This document shows, piece by piece, positions 39,636 to 51,300 of a DNA stretch of 64,000 nucleotides (within the stretch, counting starts at the first letter, position 1; each line of letters begins with the position of its first letter). The DNA lies in assembly GCA_030849065.1 (NCBI GenBank), contig JASAON010001606.1, positions 1 through 64,000 of the forward strand, written 5' to 3'. Source of the DNA: Jaenimonas drosophilae (taxonomy: Eukaryota > Euglenozoa > Kinetoplastea > Trypanosomatida > Trypanosomatidae). The position numbers and the translations under genes were made by a program. The notes under the pieces were generated by a model that searched no databases, was not told the DNA's origin, and saw only the letters and a list, made by a program, of their open reading frames with translations.

Positions 39636-40165
39636 GTGGCGGCTCGTACTTCGCAGTCGTGCTATGCAAAACTCCCTACAAGTGGAGGCACAATACCGAA
39701 CAGCTCTGATCGTTAAAGGTGGCGCGGTTCGTGCACCGCGCTTGTTTCTTTGAGTAATGAAGGAAGAATGCAAGAGAATGAAAGTGACGTGTGCCAACAC
39801 AACACAACATGGCCATAGTCTGCAGCCATATGAGGAGAATCCTTGGCAGTAGGCAATGGTTTGGATGTGCGTCAAATCGCAGCTGGTGCCGGTAGAGGAA
39901 AGAAGAGAACACCACGGGTGGTGTACGTGAAGAAACGCTGTGCTCATGCTGTAGGCAGGGGGGCACGAGGAGGGGCACAGCATGCCAAACCAAAGAAGCC
40001 CTAAATAATAGCGCGCGAACATGGTACGCTTGATGATCTTTTGAGTGGGGGGTATCTGGACATTGCATCGCAGTGATTCGTGAAAGAATCATGCTTCAGC
40101 CACATGCCAAGAAGTCCCCTAGAAGAATTAGACGTCATCGGGAGAATAATCTCGTTTGTGAGGAG
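39636..40165 (-). other. Intergenic spacer, 530 bases
   Basis: Between the amidase-like gene (upstream) and hydrolase D. It contains the open extension of hydrolase D's frame and a pyrimidine-rich tract on the minus strand near 39740-39775, the likely acceptor. Confidence 0.45.
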
Positions 40166-41983
40166 CTACTTCTTCTCTGCCAAGAATTTTTGGCGCCACC
40201 ACGACGGTGATGCCCCACGCACAAACTGCAGAAAGCAGAAGGAGTCCTCCAGCAACGCTGCATCTCGCCCAAGCTCACCAACCAACGCGACTGGCGTCTT
40301 GTTGTCCATCTGCACTGACAGAATCGGATTTCCCGCCAAGTGAAAGGGAAGGGTGAGGGCCACACTGCGCATATCCCCGGTCGCGTAGGGCTCCGCCAAC
40401 AACGGCACAACAAAGGCATCAACATCCTGGAACTGCTCCGACGTAGCACGAACAACGTCATCACGCATGCGAAGGGCGCTGTTGTACTCCGCGATGCCCA
40501 TCCTCTGACCCAAATGAATCGACTCCACAATCTCTGCTGGGAGCTCCTCCAGAACACCACCCATGGCGTTGAAGGTGTTGGGGCGGTTGGGAGCAGCTGG
40601 TATCTTGGGGTCGTAGGTCACCGTGTCAGCGCGTGAGCCGTGGACCACCCCAGTCTTGGACTTTGCGGCGGCCACGCCATCCCCACCGGCGCCAGTGTCC
40701 ATCTTGGCCGCCGCCGCGCTCGCCGCGCTTGTTCCCGAGGCGGTCGTCGCGTCTGGGGAGAGAAGCGACTCAAAGGCACGTGCCAGTTCGTAGTGTGAGA
40801 TAATGGTGCAGGCCTGAATGACATCCTCCACCTCAAAGTCAAAGGAAATGGGAATGATGTCCATCTTTTGATGTTTGTGGAGTGAGCTCCGGTAGAGAAT
40901 GGAGTCGGTCAGACGCTTGTGGAACTCATTGGAGGTGCCGTAGCGCGCGCTGCAGTACTTGTCAATCCACTCCGCCGGGTACCCAAGGCTCAGCTCCACA
41001 CGAGGGGTGATTGGACGAATGGATTCGCGTGAGAAGAGCCGCTTGACGAATCCTGGGCCAGGGGCCTTTTCAAAGTCATTGGCTGCGGTGGATTCGGCAT
41101 TGTAGTCCCTCCAGCCAACATCGATATCCGCAATTCGCCCACGGCGATCCTTCACGGTGTAGTTGTGGGGGTTGTGGTCCAGCATGTCTGGGCGGGAGAA
41201 TTTGGGTGCCTCGGCGGCGTCTTGGGGTGCACCGTCAACGGCACCGGTTGCTCCCTTGGCATCTGCAGAAGGGGCAAAGTACTTTTCTGGGTCAATAGCG
41301 GCAGTATACACCTGCCACAGGTAGAGGAGGTCATCCACGCGGCTGGCGGTTAAGCCAAGAGTCATGGACGGAATGGAGAGCTTGAAATTCTCCGTGAAGG
41401 TTCCAAAGGTTTGTGCAGTCGGCTTGAAGCCCACTACATCGTGGCTGACCGCACAACTGATGGAGCTGGGGCCGTTGAGTGAGCAGCTGATGGCGTAGTG
41501 GCACGCACGGTTGGACACCGCCACCGCCGCGGGCTTCTCTGGGCCAAACACAGCACCTTCATTGAGGGCAAGTGGTGTACGGCAACTCATCTTGCCCACA
41601 AAGTGGGCTCCTTGGCGGCGCAGCCACGAGATGAGCGGAAACTCCTTCCGAGCAACATGATGGAACATGGGCGTATCAAGACCAGAGCGGGTGCGAAACT
41701 CCTGCACATCCAGTGCATCGGACACTGCAATGGCAACTCCACTCAGAGTGCCATCTGGAATGAAGTTCGTCTTCACATCGTTTTCAGACGCAACCTCCAT
41801 GAAGCACAACGGGGGCGGTGTTTGGTCCTTGGATTTAGTGAAAGCAATGCCAGCAGCAGTGAGGGCCTCAGCCCGATTACGGCAGTCCATCACATTGGCA
41901 CGTTGCTCCGCTGCATGATTGTGGAGCTGCCGGATCATCCGGCGCGTACTATGCTGAGACACGTGTAGCGCAGCATTGGGCAT
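40166..41983 (-). CDS. Amidase-signature-fold protein lacking key catalytic residues (pseudo-amidase)
   Basis: 605 residues. The N-terminal part follows the amidase-signature (GatA/FAAH) pattern: LSGVAIAVSDALDVQEFRTRSG (80-101) where active enzymes have GVPIAVKD, WLRRQGAHFVGKMS matching LrxAGAxxxGKTN, and VVGFKPTAQTFG (183-194) matching GLKPTxGRVS. The catalytic Lys is Ser88. The GGSSGGSA block with the bridging Ser is not recognisable, and the nucleophile loop GTDTGGSIRIPA reads SLNGPSSISCAV; a Ser may survive but out of context. The C-terminal DAFVVPLLAEPY and LPFHLAGNPILSV match the family's end. A ~100-residue insert and an Ala/Asp-rich linker (~415-455) interrupt it. Lack of Lys and cis-Ser predicts no amide hydrolysis. 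It could be a structural homologue or part of a complex. Confidence 0.75.
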   Translation of the reverse strand: MPNAALHVSQHSTRRMIRQLHNHAAEQRANVMDCRNRAEALTAAGIAFTKSKDQTPPPLCFMEVASENDVKTNFIPDGTLSGVAIAVSDALDVQEFRTRSGLDTPMFHHVARKEFPLISWLRRQGAHFVGKMSCRTPLALNEGAVFGPEKPAAVAVSNRACHYAISCSLNGPSSISCAVSHDVVGFKPTAQTFGTFTENFKLSIPSMTLGLTASRVDDLLYLWQVYTAAIDPEKYFAPSADAKGATGAVDGAPQDAAEAPKFSRPDMLDHNPHNYTVKDRRGRIADIDVGWRDYNAESTAANDFEKAPGPGFVKRLFSRESIRPITPRVELSLGYPAEWIDKYCSARYGTSNEFHKRLTDSILYRSSLHKHQKMDIIPISFDFEVEDVIQACTIISHYELARAFESLLSPDATTASGTSAASAAAAKMDTGAGGDGVAAAKSKTGVVHGSRADTVTYDPKIPAAPNRPNTFNAMGGVLEELPAEIVESIHLGQRMGIAEYNSALRMRDDVVRATSEQFQDVDAFVVPLLAEPYATGDMRSVALTLPFHLAGNPILSVQMDNKTPVALVGELGRDAALLEDSFCFLQFVRGASPSWWRQKFLAEKK

Positions 41984-42336
41984 TGCTAATGGACTTCTTC
42001 ACCAGGATTGGTGGTTTGAGGTAGGTTTTGATAGATGCGCGCTTAGCGGAAGCAACACGAGAGGGACAAACGATAGGTGTGGGAGCTGCTGTGGCAACTA
42101 CAATGATAGGAAGATACGATAGTGTGCAATTGTTGTTGTTTTTCTGGGGCCCTGAATGGCCTTCTACCTTTGCGTTGCGATGAATGTGATGAATGAAGGG
42201 CGGAGGAGGAAAGTGAGATGCTGAACGGGAAAATAGCGAGCCTCAACGAGAGTTGCGTTCAAGAACACAAACAAGAAAAAAAACTGTTTCAAGACAGTGA
42301 TCTTTGATTGACATTGACATGGGTGGGGCAGACTCC
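41984..42336 (-). other. Intergenic spacer, 353 bases
   Basis: Between the TOR-like gene (upstream) and the amidase-like gene. A TTTTTTTCTTG-like tract (minus strand, near 42272-42284) may be the splice signal of the amidase-like gene. No coding frame. Confidence 0.45.
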
Positions 42337-45300
42337 CTACCAATGTGGTGCCCACCGACTAGCAGAGTGTGGGGCCGCTTCCGACCCCAGCAGATTCTTT
42401 GCATCCGTCGAAACTGCGATAAGTCGGCTGGCGAAACCGTAGGCTGTGTTGTACTGAGTTGGGGCTGCCTCACTTGTTGCATCGGCAGAATGGCTAGCCA
42501 TGCTCGCCGCAACATGACGGAAGTGCTCCGTTTCGTCACGGCTCAGAGGAGGAAGCGGTGAATCTGCATCATCCATACTAACTGCGCCATGGCCACGTTC
42601 TACTTGTGCCCGTCGTTTGCGCATGCCATCCAGAATGATGGCTCTGTTGGCAAACTCCACGTCAGGGAGTCGAAAAAGTGGCTCATCACAGCGAAGCTTG
42701 ATGCGCATGGATTGCCCGTCAAAGCAGCAGGGTAGCTGTCGTCGAATGTTTGGAAGGATGCCACTGGCCCCCACTGGGCAATTGTTGTGAATCTGTGAGC
42801 AGCTCGCCGTCGGCGGAGATAGCGGGGACCCAATCACTCTTCGACTACGGGGGAGTCGCATGGAGGAATCCAGGGCAAATGGCAGGGGGGCGTAGGAGCT
42901 AGGTAGTCGCGTGCTGGCGCTACCGTTGAGATCATCTCCGTCAGTCCCGGTGGAGATGCTCTTGCCATTCCCAACGCCAGTTACATGGCATGCGGATTCG
43001 TTCGAGGGGAAGACAACGGGCAGCGCCACATCCATCGACTCTTCACCAACTGCCGTGGAGATGGAAGGGTCAAGCTGAATCAAGTCGTCCAGCGGGGTAC
43101 TGAGAGCTCCACTGAGCGGAAATTGATGCGATTTGGCGTGCACGGGTGGACGCGGCAGCATCGGACGAAGGTGTACCCGTGCTCGTGGAGTGGTTGGCCG
43201 CCAGGCAAATCCAGTCATGACATCCAAGCCGAAGGTTGAGTAATCACTGATGTCTCGTGAGTAGTTGTAGATCTCATACAGGGAGAGTGCTGTGTGTGAC
43301 TGAAATCGTGCGTGTGGGCTCTCCACGGAGAGGGCGTTGCGCAGGCTACGAGTGAGGCGAAAGACGGTGGGGTCTGTGTTGGGGAAGGGATGGCGCAGGG
43401 CATCCTCCTGCGTGAGAAGAAGACCGGCACTTCCCTCTGCATCACGTATGCGATCCGATGACCGCTTGCATGAGGTCGCTCTGCGTCGCTCTGGGGTAGA
43501 TTGTAGCGTGTAGCGGCCCAGTCGATGGGTGGCCACATGACCGCTGCTTGTATCAATGAAGAAGTTGCCCGTCTCGCGGTGGTACATGTCAAGGAGGAAC
43601 GTCACCACACTCCACTCTGCCATCTCTTGTGTATACCGACGACGCGCATTAAGCCAGTGAGATGGGTCCATACCATCAGCAGCAAAGGCGTGGCGTAGTG
43701 CGTTACCGTGGCGGCAGGACTCGATGTCCAGCACACAGAGTCGTTGCGCCTCCCGCTGCTGTTCCGTGAGAGCTTCAGCTTCAGACGCATTTTCTTCGTC
43801 ATCCTGTTCGCTTGCAGCAACGGAGGACGGCGCCATGCTGACGGTCAGCTCCACCTGCTGAATCCGCTGCAGCAGCATCTTGAGATGGGACACCGGGCGA
43901 GGGAGGGAAAGGAAGTACTCATACGTCTTGATGCTGCTCGTTCCTTCGCTGGAAGGTCGCTGCTCCAAAGTATTTTCCACAAGGGTCTTCAGGGGGCCAA
44001 CATCTCCAGTATCCATGGCCGTTGTCATGGCATTGTGGTAGGCTAGCTTGTTTTGCTGTCGAACATGAGAGCAGCGCAGCTCCGCCTCGGCAATGTCAGG
44101 AAGCTCAAACGGAAGTCGTGGAACGGAGGTCATGATTGGGGTCTCAAGCGACGTGACGCTGGCAGAAAAGCCAGCTGTGCCACTCAGGGATGAAAACAGC
44201 TCCTGCTTCACCTTGAGGGTGTCCTCTCGATGCAGGCAGTCACAGTACTCATCATGTGTGTAGTAGAGCGAGGTGGGCTTGCGGTGTGCCTGAATGAGGC
44301 TTGTGTGATGGGTAGATTCTGGAAGCTGCGTTGGCCAGGTTGTGGAGCGTCGTACACGAGAAGGAAGTTGTGTGAGGAACTTATCCATCCCAATGGGCAA
44401 AACGAGTGGACGTCGTAGTGAATCCAGTGGGAGGTGCCCAATGAGGGTGCAGACAGCTATTTCCATCAAGGAGTAGGGCATGATGACCTCGGCGGATTGC
44501 AAAGACCGCATCTCCGCAGACTCAAGCAGCGGACTTCCCGAGGGAAGACTACTTGGGAAGCGGCCCGTGGGCGAGGATATGGGAGATGACGGGCCCACGG
44601 ATGTGGGGCTGCCATGGTGTCGTGACACGTCTGTGGTACAGGGTAAGTTCCAACAGCTTAAGCCAGCTTCAGGCTCCTCCGAGGACGAAACGGGGGGACG
44701 CTCAATGGCATAGTGCATGCGAATCTTCCATCCATCGGAGAGAAACAGCGTGTATACGTCCTCACGTGAGTAGTGTGGGGACTCCCCTGGAACAATGTAG
44801 CGGCGTACGTGGGACACACTCTTGTAGCCTCCGTCCATTCGTTGGGTGAAGGCCATGCCTTCCTCGCTGCCAGGATCGTTGTGAGGGCTGGTTAATGGAG
44901 GCGCAACAGACTCGTCTGGGTGGTTCTCACCTCCGCTGTTCGGATCTGTGTCCATCACCAGCGTTGGTAGCTGCCACACTGGTGCAGGAAGCCGGCAAGA
45001 GCCGGAGAGCGAGAGCTCCGATCCAGAACTTGCGTCTCCAATAAAGTGGCAGAAGGCCAAGGTCTCTTCCACGATGCGGCGATGTTCAGGACTGGCGGCG
45101 GCGATGTCCCGCAAGAAGGACGACTGAATGGCGGGTGTTCCGCTGCGGATGTCCGTGGGAAGGTAGCGGCAGGCACTGCTGCTGGGCTCGGCAGTAGTGG
45201 AAGTGGCAAAGACACTGTCACGATCGGCTAGCCCACCCACAGGTGAGTTGGGGGACCCTTGCGACAAACCCCGCAGCTTGGGGGAGCCGTAGACGGACAT

Positions 45301-48300
45301 GCCGCTGTGATCTACCGTGCGGGAGTCAGCAGCGGTGCTTGTACTCTTGGGCCATCCGCTGAAGCTTCCATGAGTACAAGAGGCACTCGCGGCGCCAAGG
45401 TCAGCCGGCGTGGATTCAGCCAAGGGTGAAGCACGACCACCCACCATCTCGTATGGATGTTCGAAGCACGCAATGAGGGTAAAGATCATTTGGTGCAGCA
45501 TGGACGTCCACTTCACGCAGAGGTCTCGCACAGCAAGACGAATCGGAGCGTAGATGGTGGCCGTCCAGACAAGATGCGGAATGATGGAGGCCCACAGCAC
45601 CAACATGGGTGCACGGAAGTCCAGCGCACCGAAGCCACCTTGGTCTGGATGATCGGCTTGATTGTTGGAGGCCGTCGACCCACGCTTGTCAGACTCAGCG
45701 TATCCCGTCACTGAGTGCCAGTGCGATCCTGCCAACTTCTCGTGCACGGACATCGATGACGCACCCAAGGAGGCTGCCACCGGAACGTCTGCAACAGCTG
45801 CCATGCTCTCCTCGCACTTCACAGCAAGGTAGAGTACCTTGAGCATCATGCTGGAGGACGGAAGCATCCCACGTGAGTGTCGTTGACGACGCTGTGATGC
45901 TGTGCTGAAGGGTCCGATTCCATGCACCGCCCCCAGAGATGCGCTACGCCACATCTGAGCACCTTGCTGAAGTGCGGCCATGGCCTTGGCGGACTGCTCC
46001 AGGAAGTTTCGCAGCGTTGCTGGGTCATTGGTTGCCTCCCACTCGTGATGCATGGCCAGGCACACCTCAAAGAGAAGCAGGCCAAACTCACGCCAGATGG
46101 ATGGTAGGTAGTTGGAAACGGAGATGGTGTGCTCCAGCAAGTAGTACTCCGTCAGGAGCGCCTCGTTTTCCTCTTCGCCGTACAATGGCAAGTCATCGGC
46201 GCTGCGGCGGCACATATTCATCGCGGGGATGGGTGAAAAACGCGGCAGGTTGTACCATCGTTGTTGATCGTTTACAGCTTTGGTCGGGAGTGTGTTGGCA
46301 ACGTTGCTGAAACGATGTGCCAGCTTGAGTCGACGGGTTGAGTACATGTGCAGCAGGACGAGCTCTGCTTGGTAGGGAGTTAGGCTGTTGCCCAGATCCT
46401 CCACCTTCACGTAGGCCATGTCGGAGCACATTGTTCCACGTATCTGCTGCTCCAGCTCCATCTGTGCGCGAGCAGTTAACGGAGAGCCATCCTTGGGTCC
46501 AAACCTAGTCAGGGCCAAGTCAGTACGTAATGCGATGCAGATATCCATGTACAGGCACTCCATCTCCTCGGTAGATGAGAGCAGTCGTACCAGACGACGG
46601 AGACGCTCCAGCTCCAGTGTCTCCCGGTACTCCTTCACAGCCTGGAAGTTGCGCGTGTGAATGGGGAGTCGAGCAAAGTGCTCCAAGGATCGCACCGAGC
46701 GAAAAGGAAGTCCCTCCTTATCCATCTGTTCCGTCAGAATGAGAATATTGCTGATCTGCCAGTGAGCAGGAATAAGCGCACTGCGTACCGCGATCACCTC
46801 ATAGCGCTGTAGGACGGTGCTACCCATCGGAAGTGGCCGGCAGCCAACATTCCTCAGCCGACGAATCGTGGAGATTTTGAAGAGCCTGCCGTTGACTTCA
46901 CGGCCCAACTCCTCCGCGGTGAGACTTCGTGTAGTCAGGCTGTGGTCGCCAGCAACAGGTAGGGCCTGAGGTGAGGAGGAATCATCATCCATGGTGCTGA
47001 GCTCAATAGCGTGGATGCCCTCCTCCAAGTTTGACACCTGCTGAAACATGCAGTTAAGCTCCAGCATGAGTTGTGTGTGTTCGGTGTGGAACACGGCATA
47101 GTAGTCCTTGAGGGAGTTCTGCACGTTGGTGAGTGTTTGCTTCGCCCGGTCGTAGTTCCCCTCGCTCGCAAATGCGGCAGCACGGAAGATGTCAATTTGG
47201 TGCTGAAAGGGGGACTGCCGGTCGGGTCCGGTGTGGTGGCCCGCCTCCTCTGCCAGTGGAGAGGATGCACCCTCCGTCCCTTGGCGGAAGGGGCTTCTCT
47301 CAGGGAAGCGCTTCGTTCGGTCTGTGCGCGTTCCATCCGAGGAACTACTGCAAGGATGTGCCATGCCCGGTCCATCCAGTGAGGGATGCAAGGCAAAGGA
47401 CTCGTACTCCCGGGCAAACTGTGCGGCACGGAGCACCTCATCCCAGCGACAGAGTGACTCCGCCGCCACAATGGCATATCGAGCAATATACAGTGGGAGG
47501 TTGTAGTTGGGCACGGTTGTTGCTCCAGGTGGTGGCATAATACTAGTGATTCGGCCTGCTCCCATCTCGGGTGGGAGATGCGGTAGTTCCTGGTCAACAA
47601 GCCGCTCATTGCTGGGGCAGGTGGCTAGGCAAGCTGCCAGTGGGTCGCTCCCATTCGTTCCGGCCGAGCCCACCAGCATTTCTGGTGTGGCGGCACTGTT
47701 CGTGAGCAGCACCTCCTCACCCACAATGGTGACGACCTGGCTTCGTTGAGGACGACGGCGCGCCGTCGATGGTGGCGATCGCGACACATCCATGCTTCCA
47801 GACAAGGAGATGGGTCGAGCAATGGGGGCGGCCGTCGAACGCGCCATACCTCGGCTGCCGTTCCCTATCCCAGAGACCATCTCCCACGGGCTCGTTCCCA
47901 GCTTGCGCTTGGTAGACGACCACAGACGGAGCACCGACTCAAAGTCCAGGACACGACTGAAGAAGCGCATCGCGAAGAGAACTTCCATCAGGCTTAGATC
48001 CGCCGCGGAGTCCTCCTCCGAAGGGGCGGTAGAGCCGCTCATCGACGCCTGTGCTCCAGAAGACGAAGCTTGGCCTCCGGAGGACGACGACTCCCCTGAA
48101 CCCGCAAAGGAATACTGGAGATAGCGTCGAGCTGCACACAAATCACTGTGAAGGAGGAAGTCCTTGAGCAGGGTGTTGCGCTCATCACTCCGGGAGTCGC
48201 CTAACTCTAATCTTACGGGTCGCGGGATGTCGCGGTGGATGTCAACGGCCGTGGTGGAGGTTGAAAAGAACTGAATGAGAGCGAGCTTGAGCTGCGGGTC

Positions 48301-51300
48301 GTCCACGACGAGGGAGTAGTCGTGGAGGGCATTCACCTCATCCAACACATCGACCAAAAAGGACGCCTTCTCGGCAGAGAAGCTTCTAAGAAGGTCCTGT
48401 TCCACATGGAAGAGGGCCAGTGGGGGGTTGCTCGCACGATGGGCGAGCTCCGCCACGAAGGTGGGCGTGATATAGACGTCGATGATTGTTCGGTTGATTT
48501 GTTCGTCAAAGATGGAAGGTGCGAAGAGGAGAATGAAGTGACCGATGCGAGCGATCTCCATCGCCACGAGCTGCGGGACATGGGCGTGGAAGCGGTAGAA
48601 AGTGCGAATCGCCACCATCCACTCACGTAGGTCGTCCGTTGAGGTGCAGCTCGTCCACAGCGACAGCAATGCCACTGGAAGCAGGTCGGAGTACATGAGA
48701 GAAGTACGGTGCTGCTTGATGAGGTGAGCGCAGATACTGACCGAAGGATCTGGTGCTGCCTCCGCCACCATGATGCAAAAGCGCTCCAGCCACAATCGCC
48801 ACTTATCCGGCCGAAGTCGGGCATGATGCTCAAAGAACCGGAGCTCTTCACGACCAACGGCAGTAGGTATGCTGCTGGCCTCACGACGCGTGTCATCATC
48901 CCGAGAGGCGTAGAATGAGGTGTTGATCTCGTTGGTAGGGTCGGAGGTGAGGGTCGGATGCAGGCGTCTGTTGGCGGCACCGGAGTTGCGTGTGTCGGTG
49001 AACGATGCTTCACGGGAAAGGAAGGGTGGAAAGTCCAGCGGCGTCTCCTCCTCAGTGACACGTTGCTCGCCGCTGGCAGAGACTTCGGGAGGGACGGAGC
49101 ATCGAGAGGGGGGCTCCTGTGCAGAGATGCCAGTTGGGACGCTGCGCTGACTGCTTGCCAGGGAGTGTAGCTTGGGCGATACCCCAGCCGCAGCAAGACG
49201 GAGGGAGAGTGCGATGGGCAGAGAGGTAGTGGAAGGCACCTGGACCACTGGAATCCCTGGGTGGCTCAGTGAGAGGTCCTCAAAGGACATATTCTGCCAC
49301 TCAGACGGTTCCAATGGGGTGAAAGGTGCGGTGTCGAGGCCTGTAGCGTGTTCCACATCTTCCGACCTGGCCGTCATGGCATCTGGGAGGGAGCAGCGAT
49401 TGGCATATGTAGCGTCGGCGTCCTCCTTGTTGCGTTGAATAACGACCGTGGGGTTGCGAATGAGCTGGTCCACCGCCTCTTGAGACATGACGCCCAGAAG
49501 CTCCACGCGGTAGAGGGGTGAGCTGGCGCACCGGAAGAAGGATGTCACCGTGAGTACCTCGTCATCCCCAAATCGGAGTCGAACGTAAGCCTGCACCATG
49601 ACGCTGTAGTGAACTGACTGGATGCGGCATCTACCCAGAATCATGAGCAAACAGCCAAGAATATCCATCTCCGCGAAGGACTCCCACGACGTGCGCACCG
49701 ACTGCAGCGGGAAGTAGCGGACCACCTCAGCACTGCCCTCCGCGGTGCGAAGACCCACACGCATCAAGGGGGAATCGCAGTGCCACCACTCATCTCCACC
49801 ACAGAGGCCACCAAAGTTGCGCCGTCGGTGCTCAATGAGGAGCTCCTCCCACTCACGTCGATGATCGTCGTTCCGGAAGGCCTTGCGCGTGGGTCCTTGT
49901 GGGGCGGAATTACCCACAGCAGCCATCTGAACACGTGGAGTCTTCACCTGTCGCGATGGAAGTGTGTCCTGGTCAGCCCGAAAGGGTGAGGCGGGTAGGC
50001 TTGTGATGGTCGAGCCCGGTGAGGCCACGCTGCTGTGGCCCTTGGACCACTCCGACTCGTCTCGAAGCTGCTTTAAGGCGTCCATGTGGATGTTGGCAAG
50101 AAGGTGTAGGTGATGCATGCAGTTCTCGATAATCGCCGTCGCAACGGTACGAACATCGCAGTTGGCGATGTACTCCACCAGTACCTTGCTGATGAGGCGA
50201 TTGACCGTTGATGCGAGGAGCTCTCGCTCATCCTTCATGAGATCCATGTTATTGCTTCCATGGGAGCGCGCTTCACACAACGCTTGGGATAGGTTGAGAC
50301 AGACCATCTGTCGAGCCGCCACATTTGCAAGAGGCTGAAACATGCGAATGGTGGTTGTGATACGGTCGTAGACTGCCTCGAGGATGGAGTTCCACCCGGG
50401 TGCTTGTCCGGACGGGTTGAGATCCACCTGCGCAGAGGTGGTCCCACCCAAATCGAGATCTGCGTCCTCCCCAGACTTCTTCAGCGGATGGCCAGTGAGG
50501 GTGTCGTCGAGGTTCAGGGGATCATGCAAGAGAGTCATATTCACGTAGCTCTGCTCCACGCGGTGATAGGTTGTGATAGCAGTCAGTAGTCGCATGAGCC
50601 ACACTTGGCAGTGCTCCTTCATGAGATCTGGAACAGCGGCGCAGAGCGCCTGAAGAAGCTGACAGCCATTGAGGATTGTTGGTTGGCGTAGATTCCAGCT
50701 GGCGATGAGAAAATTGTGAAGCAGGCGGTACATGGGGGCAATGGAACGGCCCACGTGAGATACTAAGTGAGCCAGTGAGTTCAGGAACAGTGGCAGCAAA
50801 CCTGGGACGATGGTGTACTGAAGATGACCGGCACGATGACGTTCCGATATGAGGTTCAGGACAATGGTGAGCATGGTGGGTAGATAGACGGCAACGCGTC
50901 CAACAGCTGTGGTCTCGCTCAGGATGCGCATGATGCAGTCCACGCACTCGCAGAGACCTTCCGCGGTGAAGGTGACGGTACAACTGAGGTAGTCAAAGAC
51001 CGCAGTGAGTAAGACACGAATGACCACATCGGGCCACAGAAGTGATGTGAAGAGGTGAAAGCGGCTGAGCTGGGGAACGATCATGTGGCCGCCAAGAGGC
51101 TCATCGCGCACGTCGTACCGCTGCAGATTGGCATCGTCACTCAGGAAGGCGTTCAGGTCGGGATACTCCAGCGGTTTGTCTGGGCGACGGATTAAGGCTG
51201 GCATACGGTCCATATCATCTAGATGGGGTGGCTCAATGGAGCTGATGGTACCAAGAAGACGTAGAACCGCGATGGAGAGGTCGGAGCCAATTGACGGCTT

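Noticed and set aside
39636..40022. N-terminal extension of alpha/beta hydrolase D from ATG 40022 (adds 129 residues)
   Set aside because: The extension is low-complexity, Cys/His-rich and hydrophobic, crosses a pyrimidine tract and AG likely to be the splice acceptor, and has no counterpart in the three paralogues.
40166..41983. Mitochondrial GatA (glutamyl-tRNA amidotransferase subunit A)
   Set aside because: The catalytic Lys and the GGSSGGSA block needed for GatA activity are missing.
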